Source: Xiphydria camelus (lineage: Eukaryota > Arthropoda > Insecta > Hymenoptera > Xiphydriidae). Taken from it: a stretch of 64,000 nucleotides of DNA. Where the stretch lies: assembly GCA_963678675.1 (NCBI GenBank), contig OY783191.1, forward strand, positions 14,255,894 to 14,319,893, in the 5' to 3' direction. The notes beneath the pieces were generated by a model. The model ran no database searches and was not told the origin of the DNA. It saw only the letters and a program-made list of their open reading frames with translations. The position numbers were made by a program, and so were the translations under genes. This document shows, piece after piece, positions 1 to 11,719 of this stretch (positions within the stretch are counted from its first letter, which is position 1; the number at the start of each line of letters is the position of its first letter).

Positions 1-452
1 GTACCTGAAACCAAGCAAATTGTTTTAAATAGAGAAAACTGATTTCGTAACAATAAGACTGCGAAACCGTAAAAATTCAATACATTAAAATAGGACAAGA
101 ATGGTGACAGTACAAGCTATATTTTGATGCCAATAGATATTAATTTATTTCAATTCTTTGCAAGTGAATCATAGTTCAACGGTACCTCACCGTGGTGTAT
201 GAATACTTTTTACCCCACTGTATTTTTCGAGTGGGCAAGGATGTCGCTGCTCGTCCCTGGCCATAAAAGGAGTATGTTGCATCGAATGACGGTTCGATTC
301 TTTGTACCTGGATAAGCCAGGTATTAAGTTAATCCGACCGGCCATCTATTAGATTCGTCTTGTCTTCCCTTTACAAAGCTGATTTATTATTCTAAGTATA
401 GCGGTATCTATTACAATAGGTATTGTGGGAAATGGCTTCTTCCGATGCGGTC

Positions 453-1140
453 GGTAACACTGGTCAACAGTGATTTTGTTACACGAACCAGACCAGGTGA
501 TTCTTATAGATTTATGTGCGCTAAAAACGAATCTGACTCTCAAATTTGCGTATCGCGTCAGGATTTTGAAATACTTGAGGTTAAATATACGAAAACAGGC
601 GATTTTGGCCATATTCACGGGTCTATTACAATTAAACTAACAAATGTTTCTTAATTGCACTTACAGCATTTGAAAGTGTCGTTTTTGAACTTTTCAATAC
701 ATTACTTGATTGTTCCTAAACGATTTTACAAAGCCAAATTTCAATACGACAAGTCGATCGTTTAGGTCCACCGCGCCACGCGTCTAAATGTATCAGGCGC
801 GTGGTGCGGTGGACCTAAACGATCGACTTGTCGTACTGAAATTTGGCTTTGTAAAATCGTTTAGGAACAATCAAGTAATGTATTGAAAAGTTCAAAAATG
901 ACACTTTCAAATGCTGTAAGTGCAATTAAGAAACAGTTTTTAGTTTCATTGTAATAGACCCGTGAATATGGCCAAAATCGCCGGTTTTCGTATATTTAAC
1001 CTCAAGTATTTCAAAATCCTGACGTGATACGTAAATTTAAGAGTCAGATTTGTTTTTAGCGCACATAAATCTATAAGAATCACCTGGTCTGGTTCGTGTA
1101 ACAGAAAAAAAATGTAATTTTGTTGACCAGTGTAATTACC
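453..1140. repeat. Long near-perfect hairpin (about 330-bp arms)
   Basis: The sequence from 453 to about 783 is repeated in inverse from about 797 to 1140, with a loop of some 15 bases inside a GC-rich tip near 765-815. Small frames inside it are arm sequence read on either strand, not genes. The tip pairs ggtccaccgcgccacgcg with its complement. It is a foldback-type non-autonomous element nested inside the larger 1-2268 repeat. Confidence 0.75.
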
Positions 1141-1538
1141 CCTTCCCGAGCATGGTGCGGGACTGCGAGCGCACGTGCAGCCTAGATTCGCCGAAAAATA
1201 CCCCGTTCCGTTTCGTAGATTCCGATCCGAGAGTAGCTATAGATTTGCGAGGTATTTCTGACTGTGATACTATTAAACGGTTCGAAGCATTGTGTCGAAT
1301 TCCGTTTATCGCGAGACGGAACAGCGACCGATAGCAGAGTTAAGAGAGAATAAACTAAATGCGCTTTGAATTAGACAGGATGGTTAATACTTGACGGTAG
1401 GTTATAAATTAACAGTTTCTCCGCTCATTATTTCTCGTTAGAATAGCAGTCTTAAATTAGTATAGAATATTCGAATTTACCGCTATAAAATAAAGTAACC
1501 CTTGAAGGTTATACGGGCTTTGGTGAACGAGTTATATA

Positions 1539-1970
1539 CAGGGTGTAACAGAGTAAGTGTTACAACGTGAAACTGTAGATTCCTTGTGAAAAAAGAAAAA
1601 GATTTTTCCTCTTACAAAAATGTTCTGCGTGCTTTCGTTTTCGATATACAGGATGTCAAAGTTTTGAAAAAAAAAATCGTTTTTCTTTAAACCTCGAACT
1701 ATTTTTATCAGATTTGATTGTTGACACCTAATAACAAGTAGTTCGTGGTTTAAATAAGGTAAAACGGGGTGAGTTGGCGAATGAAGTCGGCCCCTCGTTT
1801 CCATTTCTTTCCATAGAAACGAGGGGCCAACTCCATTCGCCAACTCACCCTGTTTTACCTTATATCGAAAACGACAGCCTGCAGAACATTTTTGTAAGAG
1901 GAAAAATCTTTTTCTTCTTTCATAAGGAATCTACAGTTTCACGTTGTAACACTTACTCTGTTACACCCTG
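1539..1970. mobile_element. MITE with CAGGGTGT termini, TA-flanked
   Basis: It begins tata-CAGGGTGTAACAG and ends in the inverse, CTGTTACACCCTG-tata. The arms are about 100 bp and carry an internal hairpin (about 1755-1862, gagttggcgaatg...). The CAGGGTG ends flanked by TA are shared with the elements at 15673, 22191 and 43980, so it belongs to one TA-targeting group, consistent with the Tc1/mariner/IS630 type (inference). There is no coding capacity. Confidence 0.65.
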
Positions 1971-2576
1971 TATATCGCGGTGATACTAATTACTAAGGAT
2001 CGTTAATCAGAATTCCGACCATCGCACAGTGGTTCTGAAATAGGTCAAAAGTCCATATTAATTCATAACTGTTTACTATGATGCTAAGTTCAGATACGTA
2101 CATTTTCTGGTTTAAGTTATAGTTTGAAGCATGCTCTTGATTATTATATAACATTTTACATGCCATTCTTGTCCCATATTTTAATGTATTTAATTTTAAC
2201 GGTTTCGCAGTCTTATTGTTACGAAATCAGTTTTCTCTATTTAAAACAATTTGCTTGGTTTCAGGTACGTTTTATAAGTGTACGTTTTCAAGGATGCATA
2301 TTTTGGAATAATACTAGGTACCAGTATAATACCTATATCTTTTTTAATTATTAAGCTGCTTTTGACTTTTATTGTAAGCATTAGGGAAATGTGCTTTTTG
2401 TTAAATTATTTTTTCGAACTACTTTTCCTATTACCACCTCTGGAAAAAGTTCTTATATACAAGAGTATATCTTTTTATAACTAAGACACAAATTTACATC
2501 GCACAAATCAGTTATGTAAGTCATTAATATACTCATTACCGCGTTTGCTTAGATCGCCGGACTACTGTGTATCGTT

Positions 2577-3023
2577 TGTTGGAACACGCAAATTAATCAA
2601 CTGTAAACTGCGGCACACTGTCACAGAAGTAGATACATAGGTTAGAATCGCCGTCCCGACCAGACCGACCGAGCAGACCGATTCTCCCAGGAACTACGTT
2701 CACCCGATTTTCGTACTCCCGCAGTTAGAGAATAGCGACTAGGAGTCTCCTTACTTTTCCAGTGAACTCCGCCCACTTCTCACGGGAACAGGCTTTCACT
2801 CAGTTATAGAATAGCCGTCCAGGACCGACGCAGCCGTTCCTGAGGACGACGCTCCTGCACCGCCTTCGAGCAGCCCGACAGGCAGCCCCTCCGACGCTTC
2901 TCCGAGCTCGATCCCTCCTGGGATCTTCTTTTCCCCACTCACACACTACCATTTGTATCCCCATATCACGAATAAACCCTAGTCCTAGTTTATTCGCGCT
3001 CTGTACATATTACCCCTCCTACA
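2577..3023 (+). repeat. Possible solo LTR
   Basis: The segment starts TGTTGGAACACGC and ends CCTCCTACA, the TG...CA form of an LTR. It is GC-richer than its surroundings and carries AATAAA near 2971, about 50 bases before the end. No matching direct repeat of 4-6 bases was found at the two borders, and no internal retroelement sequence follows, so the call is tentative. A GC-rich SINE or other dispersed repeat is the alternative. Confidence 0.3.
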
Positions 3024-3180
3024 GTATTTTGTTTTGACAAAATGTGAAGTATGAAGGAACAGTAATCGTACGTTCAGGTAAACCTTTATACAATTCTTTA
3101 TGTAAACTGATAAACTCCTTCGCAATAATGCATGTGATAAACGGCTGAATGCTACGTAGTATGTATGTCGCAAGCGTATT

Positions 3181-3470
3181 GTGATACTACCGAAATCATG
3201 AAGAACCTGACAATTTGACTGATAATTTTAGTCGTATTATAATACCTACGCCTGCTTTTGCCTAGGCAAATAGCTTTTGTGGCTTCGCTCGCTTTGCCGA
3301 TTCTAGCCTAATCTAACGTAATCTAACCTTACCGAATCTAATTTACTTACATTTTAATGTATTAGATTAGTTTAGGTTAGGTTAGAATCGGTGGAGCGAG
3401 CGAAGCCACAATAATACGCCTAAAATTTTCAGTCACATTGTCAGATTCTTCATGATTTTAGAAGTATTAC
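3181..3470. repeat. Hairpin element with about 100-bp arms
   Basis: gtgatactaccgaaatcatgaag at the left pairs with the inverse at 3448-3470, and tagcttttgtggcttcgctcg pairs with gagcgaagccacaataatac. The loop contains two TTAGG-like units (taggttaggttag), too few to be telomeric. Flanking short AGGCGTATTGTA-type palindromes occur at 3470-3520. No coding sequence. Confidence 0.6.
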
Positions 3471-3520
3471 AATACGCCTAGGCGTATTGTAAAAGCCTAG
3501 GCGTATTATAATACGACTGA

Positions 3521-3724
3521 TATTACAAAACCGAGAAGATAACAATTACAAATGAAGATGACTTGTCCACTACGACAGAGACGAGTGAGTCTAACGAGGA
3601 AGCAGTGGAGGAAGATGACGCCACAAAAATTGATAATTTTTTTGGCAATGAAGATCAAGAAAATAAAAGGACTACCGATCCTATCAAGAAAGAAAGAGAA
3701 GATAAAGATGACGCTGAAACATAA
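3521..3724 (+). pseudogene. Acidic coding-like remnant, unidentified
   Basis: A frame without an ATG runs from 3521 to a TAA at 3722. It is strongly biased in composition, rich in E, D, T and S (for example NEEAVEEDDATKIDNFFGNE), and similar acidic residues continue past the stop (ADETDDKMFGKNWTGE). This looks like an old exon or a TE gag/linker fragment rather than chance, but no family is recognised. The ATG frame at 3552 overlaps it in another phase and is lysine-rich shadow sequence. Confidence 0.25.
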
Positions 3725-4406
3725 GCAGATGAGACGGATGACAAAATGTTTGGGAAAAATTGGACGGGTGAGAAAGTTAGTTGTATTTGAATAACTAATT
3801 TATACATATAATGCAATACTTTTCACAAGTATTTATATATCCATTATTTTTTATGTGTATTATCCACATAATTTCGGTTGAACAATGTACCAGACGATAA
3901 CGGTAAACGTCACTATTACTGATTAAAGCCCCCAAATATCTTACGATTATTATTCATTTACTAAATATTATTTGCCTAGATTGCGTTAATTCTACTTTTT
4001 GTTTAGATATATAGAGATTTAAATCCCTGAAAGTTTTTTAGTGTCAATCAAAAACATTTTTTTTTTCGTTTTGTTTACACCCTCTTGCTTATTTTTAAAA
4101 GAAAAGTATTTTTTTAGTTTTCTATAGTAATATTTATTTCATTAAGAAAAATTCTGTTCACGTAAGATTTAACTTTTTACGTTTCGTACAAATCGAAATC
4201 AAATAATATACATATATATGTAAGTAAATCGATATGTATTGTACCAAAAAATTAAATAAATAATTTAATGCTGTAATAAAAAAGTAATTTTTATTTTTTT
4301 TTAGATCCCACAAAAAGAATCGTATACCACCATATATATCTAATTATACCTGATGCATCAGATATAATTAGATCCGAACGATATTATGAAAAAATTCTGA
4401 TATACC

Positions 4407-4589
4407 TACACAGAAAGAAGATTATGGTTGGTAAGATTCTCATACTTGGTATAACAATTTTGATGTATTGCATGCGCACTTCGAGTGTTAGAGTCATACG
4501 TATGAATCTGACACTCAAAGTGTCCACACAATACATGGAAATTGCTATACGAAATATGAGAACAGGAATCGTAATCTTTTCTCCGTGTA
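4407..4589. repeat. 183-bp hairpin MITE
   Basis: Left arm tacacagaaagaagattatggttgg pairs with the inverse ending in ctccgtgta. The tip pairs cgagtgttagagtcatacg with tatgaatctgacactcaaag. Arms are imperfect, at roughly 80 percent by eye. Flanks are AT-rich (tatatataatt). No open reading frame of note. Confidence 0.6.
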
Positions 4590-4612
4590 GAACCATATAT
4601 AATTATATATAA

Positions 4613-5619
4613 CTAGGGGGCATCCGCCCCCTGCTCGCTTCACTCGCCAACCCCCGGGGGGTTATTGCCCCCGCGCCGCTGTCGCGGCGCTCCCCCAAGT
4701 TTGTAGGGGACGGCGGTCGGTCAACGGAGTTATCTCGCGACGCGCGCTTCGCGTCGCTCGAATTCGACAAAACGCCGGCCAAACGGGTAGACGGGCCTGC
4801 CAACCGTGGGTGACCCATGATGTAATACAAAATTACCGTATAGTAATCTGCTTGGCTGGCTTGCAGCGCGCCGAATGACGACCGATAGTATACTACAGCC
4901 GATTGGTGACCGACGCGCTGCAGGAGACGGGAAATATTTTGAAGGAAAACTGTTTAAAGTGAAACTTCTTTGCTGAGGGTAGTGAAATCGCGCGACGTGT
5001 AACGAAATACACACTTTAGCGCTCTCCACCCTGCCTCACTCAACGCTCTCGACCGTGCCCCATTCCACCGCTCATGAGGCGACGCAGTGTCGGATTTCTA
5101 CTGAGGACGAAAGAAAGAAACCAGCCATCGATGGTCCATATCATGATCCCCGTATGCTCTTTTATGCCGGCCACAGACGCTACGGTCTACCGTACGGTCT
5201 ACCGTACGGTGGCAGACCTGTGTAGGCAGACCGGAGCGTGTATGGGGAGCGGTGGCAGACCTGCACAGGCGACCGGACCAAGATCGAAAATCAGTTCCTT
5301 CTAGCGCGACCGTACGGTAAACCATAGCGTGTATGCGAGTCCCCAGACGCCCCATACGACATACATTGTCGTAGAGTTTTTTCCGTCATGGTAATCATGT
5401 GAAGCCGACGATATGTAATGATCTGCTCGACTGGCTTGCTCCGCACCGATCGACGATCGATAGCATACTGCATCCCATTGGCGGACGACGTGTGGTGGGG
5501 GGGATGCGGTTGGTGGGAGGACGCCGCGGTAGGCGATAGGTAGACCGATGCATCAGTGGGCGATTGGTGGGGTGGGTTTCGGGTAGTTCGGTCGGTCGTC
5601 GATCCGAAAAACTATTTTA
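4613..5619 (-). mobile_element. Non-autonomous Helitron-like repeat, copy 1
   Basis: This GC-rich 1.0-kb block is repeated in direct orientation at 31859-33112. Read on the minus strand, both copies end in a GC hairpin (GGGGGCGGATGCCCCC) that runs into CTAG followed by T, matching the Helitron 3' rule of hairpin, CTRR, then host T. The other common border is ...AACTATTTTA at 5619, after which the copies diverge. No clear 5' TC start and no Rep/helicase frame is present. Internal TACGGT units (about 5185-5215) form short palindromes. Open frames here follow from high GC content and are not genes. Confidence 0.5.
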
Positions 5620-5932
5620 CTGGGACCGCTATTTACCGATGGCGGCGCTCGCGGCGCTGCGGAAACATGGGGGATATTAGACGTACAGCACACCGCGTAT
5701 TTCAAATTCCGGCGACCAGTAGTATACAGTTGATCCGAATGAATTCGTTTCATTGTTTGTGAAAATAAATGTCTATATCTCGTTCTAAAAATGCTCATTT
5801 TTTAAAAAATGTTGGAGCAAATTAACGCTTTTCAATTACGAACCAATCCAAAACGCCAATATCGGCCATGTTTTTTAGTACACGCTTTGCCGCCAGGTAC
5901 CGCATTCATTTCTAGCGTCCCCAATAGAATAG

Positions 5933-6279
5933 AGAGATTAATCAGATATAATCAGATCCGAAAATTGGCGCGATCTAGTCATATATAACCATATATGATT
6001 ATATATAACAATATATGATCATATTATATGGTATTATATATGATCATATATTGTTATACAGACTGTCCCTTTCAATACACGTCAGCGTGGCGGGTTGCAT
6101 ATCGGTTATCCGCCTTGCGCCAGACACAGGCGCATGGCCCCTGCAGCGGATCGGAGGCGTCAACCGATATGCAACCCGCCACGCTGGCGTGTATAGCGGG
6201 GGACAGTTTGTATATAATCATATATGGTTATACATGATTAGATCGTGCCAATTTTCGGATCTGATTATATCTCATTAAT
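5933..6279. repeat. AT-rich foldback with GC-rich inner hairpin
   Basis: gagagattaatcagatataatcagatccg pairs with the inverse ending at 6279. Inside, acgtcagcgtggcgggttgcatatcgg (about 6080) pairs with ccgatatgcaacccgccacgctgg (about 6160). The intervening ATATATG tracts are self-complementary. Similar atcagatataat motifs occur near 4350-4372, so related termini may flank the Helitron-like block. No gene. Confidence 0.6.
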
Positions 6280-6489
6280 TATATATAATTATATATGATT
6301 ATATACCGAGTGGTTACCGATGGTTATACTCGGTATAATCATTTTTTCCCGGGAAGGCTCCCTAGTATAGGGAGAGTTGAGACGGCCAATGGGATGCATT
6401 GAGATACTTGTTTAAAATAACGCAAATTATAGCAAAATCAAGATTTATATTTAAATACATGATTCAGTCAACGTATCTGTACTGTACTT

Positions 6490-7020
6490 AGAATTTAACG
6501 GGCACTCAGTCCTTTTTGGACCACTGTACCCGAGCCACACTTGGGGCCACTCAGACAGAGAGGAGTCTCCCCCTCCGCCCACGACCCCCGGTGAGCCCAG
6601 GGCCTCCATGCAGAGGGCATGCAGGAGTCACTTAGCCCTCCCAGGTGTCCCAACCAGAGGGGGGGGGGCCCTCCCTGTCCTCACTCACTGGGGAAGGGGG
6701 TCCTCCATGCAGAAGCCCCTCCTCCCCACGCCGAGTACAGCCGGTCTAAAGGCCATCACACGTGAAAAAACGTAAGCAGTAACAGTAAGGATTGACCAAT
6801 CAGAAATATTATTCTTACGGAATTATGCTTAAACAGGCTTTCTGATTGGTCAATCTTTACTGTTACTGCTTACGTTTTTTCACGTGTGATGGCCTTTAGC
6901 TCGATCCCCGGATCCCGGAAAAATTATTTTTCCGCAAGCCCGGAATTCGAACCCTAGACCTATCGCCCGAGCAGTCTTCGAGAGGCCAGCATTTAGACCA
7001 CTCGGCTACTGCCGGCGACT
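6490..7020 (-). repeat. tRNA-derived SINE-like unit, split by a hairpin MITE
   Basis: On the minus strand, 7020 to about 6940 resembles the head of a Ser/Leu-type tRNA. A box A-like TAGCCGAGTGG lies at 6998-7008 and a box B-like GGGTTCGAATTCC at about 6942-6955, at normal spacing for an internal Pol III promoter. The ends do not form an acceptor stem, so it is not a functional tRNA. A GC-rich body (6500-6745) follows beyond the MITE, then AT-rich DNA. tRNA-derived SINE structure is an inference from the two boxes. Confidence 0.45.
6748..6898. mobile_element. 151-bp hairpin MITE inserted in the SINE-like unit
   Basis: taaaggccatcacacgtgaaaaaacg at the left is matched by its exact inverse ending ggccttta at 6898. 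The arms are about 65 bp, nearly identical, and include gattggtcaatc. The short loop and high arm identity suggest a relatively young copy. Flanking ct-TA and TA-gc are consistent with a TA target. Confidence 0.7.
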
Positions 7021-8055
7021 CAACGTACCTTATTATAATAACTAAAGTCTAACCCAAATGTCAACGTAGATTTTATTCTTTCGGTCCCACCTACATTTTT
7101 TGTTTTTAAAGTTTTTTTTAAGTTTTAAGTTTTTTTTAAATTTTTTAAAGCCCGTCTTTTATTTTTAATATAAAATTAGGAAACAGGAAGACTTGAGACA
7201 GTCTCAGAGCTCCCCATAATCAATATCTCAAGTCTAATTTTACAACAAAACACTTCCCAAAATTTGTATATAGCATCTTATCCACTTGACCACTACATGT
7301 TTAATTTAAAACTTACCTATTGTCAATATACTTGGAGAACTATTTCGATTTTGCACCTTTCCTTTCACCAAACAACCACGAAGTCAACAAAAAAATTTTA
7401 ATTTGAGCTACAATTTGACATGTCCTCTCAAAACAACGGTTTCTACACAACTAATGTCGTTCCGGCGGTATAGCAGTGATGTAGTTGATCAAAGACTTAA
7501 ACTTATAAACAGCAGATATCGCTACTTAACATATTATATGAATTAAAGACGGTGTCTCAAACCTCCCTGGTCTCCCTTATTAGGTGCACAACTTTGCTTC
7601 CGCCGTTTTCCTAATATAGGTATATATTAGGCAAAAAGTTGTGGACCTAATATTATTAATTAGTACGAATATAACTCAATTAATTTAAATTAGGAGTTGG
7701 CAATAATATATTCATAGGAGTTCCACAGTAATATACTTGCTCGTATATATACCTAACTGTTATTTTCCACATACTAAAATGTGATTATTTTGCAATATTT
7801 AACACATTTCTTTCCAATGTTGTAGATATATTATTTTGAAATATTGCGGAAATATTATTCTGAAATATTGTAGCAATATGTACAAGGAAGCGGACATATC
7901 CACGTTATATAACAATTTTTTCCATATCCTCGTAATACTGCAAATTCCTCTAGCAATATTTCATAAACATTTATGAAATATTTAATGCTGTGCGGGCCCT
8001 GTGATGTCCCTACAGTTAATTCCTTTTAAGGCACCGACTAGCAGAGCATGACATT
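7021..8055. other. AT-rich intergenic DNA without a gene
   Basis: No coding frame is recognised. A small hairpin lies near 7580-7655 (attaggtgcacaac with gttgtggacctaat), and the segment 7790-8000 is rich in aatattgc/gcaatatt motifs that could pair with one another. Otherwise it is simple AT-rich sequence. Confidence 0.5.
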
Positions 8056-8821
8056 TGGGGGGAATCAACCCGTAAAATTTTTTTTTTTCGATTTTTCGTT
8101 TTTTAGCTCAAAAAATAGAGAATTTCTTCCTCTTTAAAACGATGTATTATTTTTTACGATACGAGCACCCGTTCGTTCACAGCATCGTTTTTTCTGAACC
8201 GATGTCGTAACGCCCAAGTGCGATATTTGGAACACGAAATTGTTTGAACTGTCTTCTAAGTCGATTTTCTCCACTTCCTGTTTTTTGACCTTGCGCGACA
8301 CTTTTTTCAAAAAGTACTGGATGGATTTACTTCATTTTTTTTTGTAAAATGCTCATAAAAGCTTGGTCTTTAATAATAGGAAGCGGTTTGTAAATATTCC
8401 AATACATTTAAAAATTACAGTGCTTTAAACTTGAAATTTTGTAGTAAAAACAAATGTCTAACTTTGAAATTTTGTAACTTTGTCACCAATCATTTTAATT
8501 TGATTCTAGTTGGTATTATTCTTGTTTATAACATACTAAATAAGATGTGCAAAGTCTAAACTCTGTATCTTAAAGAGTTTTAAAAATATCTGTCGCGCAG
8601 CACACAGGAAGAATTTTTGTATGTAATTTTAAGGTTATGTTTACATACCAGCTATGTACATATGTACTAATATTTTGCTCTTCACAATACATTAGTTTTA
8701 ATTGGAAAATTATGCTCTTTTTAATGGTGAAAACCGTTTTAAAATCGGCCCAACTAATCAAAAGATATAAAGCTCCAAAGAAAAGTTAATTTTAAGGTAT
8801 TCAAGGGTTGATTCCCCCCTT
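8056..8821. mobile_element. 766-bp element with short terminal inverted repeats
   Basis: Both ends carry AGGGGGGAATCAACCC in inverse orientation (8056 region; inverse ending at 8821). The subterminal sequence is only weakly complementary (cgtaaaattttt versus taaggtattcaa). The interior is AT-rich; a 63-codon minus frame at 8570-8761 has no recognisable domain. It looks like a deletion derivative of a cut-and-paste transposon; the superfamily is unknown. Confidence 0.4.
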
Positions 8822-9159
8822 AAAGGACCCTTACGGGCTTCCCTATCGGGGCCCATATAAAGTTAGGAATTTTAATTGGACCCCCCCCCCCCCCCTATGA
8901 TAGCTCTAAGAAAATGTTTGCACGATTACTAGTACTTTTGAAACAATTAGCACTATTTTAGTAAACTTTTGATATTCCTGACACAATTATTAAACTGAAA
9001 AACTAAGAATGATACTTTTATCATATTTTAAAGCTTATGGATTACGTTACTACTATTTTCAAAAGAGTAACTAATGAGCTTCATTACCCATGTAGAAATT
9101 GATCGGGCCCCTACAGGGCGTCACAGATTTTTAATTTGGCCCGTATAGGCATTAGAAAC

Positions 9160-9405
9160 CTATATTTTAAATAAGAAATTAATTTTTTTAATGAATAAAT
9201 TTCATAAAAATTATTTAATAATAAAAACAAACAATTTTTTTAATTTAAAAATAAAAAATACTATAGTAAAATTAAAATTAAAATTAAATATAAAATTAAT
9301 TAAAAATCTATATTTATTAATTCATTTGAAGCTATTCTAATAAAATTAATGAATGAAATTAACATTCCTCTAATTATAATTAAAAATATAAGGACATAAT
9401 TATCA
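9160..9405 (-). pseudogene. ND6: Nuclear copy of mitochondrial ND6 (NUMT)
   Basis: The reverse complement of 9320-9372 reads GMLISFINFISMASNE in the invertebrate mitochondrial code (AGA as Ser, ATA as Met). This matches the conserved NADH dehydrogenase subunit 6 motif GMLxxFIYxxSxASNE. Upstream is a hydrophobic run (LMFLIMIS) and downstream a further F/N/I-rich stretch in a shifted frame. Base composition is extremely AT-rich, like insect mtDNA, unlike the flanks. A TAA soon after the motif and a frame change show it is non-functional. The borders are approximate. Confidence 0.6.
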
Positions 9406-10715
9406 GGGCTTCTCTATCAGAATTATTGTGTCGGTAGCCTGACAGGGGTTTAAGGTTGTTCAACCGTAACTGGTCACGTCGACATATTTTTTTTTAATTT
9501 TTATGGTAGATAGTTCAAAAAATTAAGTACAAAATGAGCGAAACCCAACACAATTGACCGTCTCAAACTGTAGTTATAAATTTTTGAAAATAATTAAATT
9601 TACATGTGTTTAGATAAGACTTCATTTATTTTAATTTCTTTTAAATCAACGGCTCGACATTTTTCAATGAAATGAAACATATAGTGTAGAAAAAGTATCA
9701 ATGAATACAGCAAAAAAAAAACGAAAATAATTGATCCTTTTGGTTATCGAGAAATAATTAGTGAAAGTTCATTTATTTTGCTCAATGGCCGGGACGACTG
9801 ATTTGAAAGCGCCAACTTGGCAACAGAACCCAGAGCACAGCCTAAACGAGGTTAGGGAGCAGACGAAGAGGTTGAATAGAACCCGAGAGAGACAGACTGC
9901 GCGCGGTCGCTACCATCCGGCGTTAGTTGTATGCGTACGTATTCATGTATCATACTTTTAGGTGTGCGTGAATAGAACGAGACTCTACCTCACCAAAACT
10001 TTTTGCTTCAACTCGGACCTTTTACTGAGCGTAACGCCAACCCCCAGAGCGTCTAAAATTTTTACGTGTATCGTCTCGGTTGAACAATCTTAACCAGGGC
10101 CTAGTCGGGCATTCAGTAATACATCATTCATGGCGTAGCCTTTAAAGATCCCGACAAACAAAGTAGGACATACCCTATCGGGCACCTACTAAGGTTTTCG
10201 ATCAGAGCCTCATCAACATCAGAACCTAATAGGGGCCCGATTACAGCCTTTAAGGAGGAACATCAGTACTCTACGGGGTGAGGCGAGAGGAGGGAAAGAA
10301 CAAAGCTTCCGACGCGTTTTGCCAATATCAGATAATGAAATTTTAATTCATTCAAAAACTATATATACGATTAATGTCACAAAATGTGGCTTATCATTGC
10401 ACTATTATTGATTTGAAATCAATGTAATATTTATATAAATTTATTATACTGTTAAATTTTACATTAGGATTTATTCGAGTACGAAAATGAGAAAAACGTG
10501 GTAACACCGCAGTTTTTGACCACGAGGTTGGTACGAGATTTTTCGGTAAAAACGGTCACTTGCCAACAGAATTCTACGTATGACAGCTGCGTACATATTT
10601 TGATATTCGTGAGTCCTATCAGTAGCCAAATATTGCAATGTTATCGTTGGAAAGGAAATTACTCACCATAATTCACAAATTCACGATTTCGAGATTAGAC
10701 GCTTCGATCTCCCGA
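9406..10715. other. Intergenic DNA without recognisable gene
   Basis: This mixed-composition stretch has no conserved frame. The 66-codon frame at 9761 has no family resemblance. The piece 10100-10260 contains repeated short cctatcggg/ggggcccgat motifs. Poly-T/poly-A runs occur at 9487 and 9711. Confidence 0.4.
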
Positions 10716-10870
10716 ATTGACACCAACTCTAACTATCGACTCGACTTCTACCGGTATAAATGAGAGTACCGACCAAGCCCGGCCGATGGTAAATTTCAAG
10801 GTCCCTGCAATTGTGCGGTGCTGCGCGGGTCATGCTGTTTTAGTATGATCGGGTTTGACTCCTAGCGCAC
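10716..10870. repeat. Dispersed repeat shared with 23030-23460
   Basis: caactctaactatcgactcgacttctaccggtataaatg (about 10724) matches the inverse of 23400-23460. The adjoining gccgatggtaaatttcaaggtccctg (about 10783) matches 23060-23090 in direct orientation. The two parts have therefore been rearranged relative to one another. No coding potential is evident. Confidence 0.5.
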
Positions 10871-11719
10871 CGCCTGACCTCTCCTCTAACGTCACGCGCT
10901 ATTGCCACGTTTTCCCCTATTCGTTCTAAAATTCCGTTTTCTCGAAACCTTTTACTAAATTACGTAAAAACTACTAACTAAGTGAAATTGGTTTAAACTG
11001 TGCAGGATGTAAGTTTATAAATACATACATGTGCAAAATAAAACGTTTTCTTTTTACCATTTCTTCCATTTTAAGAGCCAATATTATGACTATCAAATCA
11101 TCGGTCCATAAGGCTCCATGTTAATCAGTGAGTTTTGAAACATGAATTTTTTAAAAACGGTTAAGTGAATTTATTTCAAATTTTGATAGTAGCGTTCTGA
11201 TGAAGTGAAGATCATAAGAAAAAAATCTTAGTAATTGGTCCATTTTAATTTCACTGATTTTCCTCCTTAAAGAATTTCTACTCGGGTATGTGTGGAGAAA
11301 ACGTATCACGTATTTCGTATTTCTCTTACAGGAGCGCGCAAGAGATTAGGACTCACGGATACTGGCCGATCAACAAAATTAAGCAGCAAGCAGTGTGTTT
11401 AAAACTTGGATGGATGACCGTTTAGGGTGGAAATATACGTTCGATTCCAAAGTGGAATCTGATTTCTTCTTTTTCTTGGTAACTCACTACATTTAATAAT
11501 ATATAAAATATGTTTAGATAATCTACTAGCAGTGGATTAGTGCAAATTAGCAAGTGCTAATCAGTAGTGTTAACTAGTAGTGAGCACTACTGTCGAAATT
11601 ATTACTGGCTACTAGTACAGTAGTGTGCACTAGTAGTTTTCTTTCGCAAGAAAGTTCAAAATTGATTATTTTGAAATCGATTGCAGATATCGAAGAGAAG
11701 TTTAAATAAAAAATGTTTA

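Larger units (their letters stand above)
1..2268. mobile_element. Composite foldback element with long terminal inverted repeats (left end at window edge)
   Basis: Bases 1-107 are the near-perfect reverse complement of 2162-2268 (gtacctgaaaccaagcaaat at the left edge, its complement at the right). The element is at least 2.27 kb; the left arm may continue outside the window. It contains at least two further inverted repeats (453-1140 and 1539-1970). No transposase is visible inside, so it is non-autonomous or decayed. The superfamily is not identifiable because the left flank is missing. Confidence 0.6.

Noticed and set aside
445..654. Open frames on both strands at 349-654 (89 and 69 codons)
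   Set aside because: They lie in the arms of the 453-1140 hairpin, where both strands are open by symmetry. No domain is seen.
3350..3390. TTAGG units suggesting telomeric DNA
   Set aside because: Only two or three imperfect units occur inside a hairpin loop; insect telomeric arrays are long and regular.
4603..5798. Several frames of 60-99 codons on both strands in the GC-rich block
   Set aside because: High GC lowers stop frequency. The frames overlap on both strands, and the block is a dispersed repeat with a second copy whose frames differ.
6930..7020. A genuine tRNA-Ser or tRNA-Leu gene
   Set aside because: The promoter boxes are present, but the 5' and 3' ends do not pair as an acceptor stem and no proper anticodon arm is formed, so it is called a SINE-like head.
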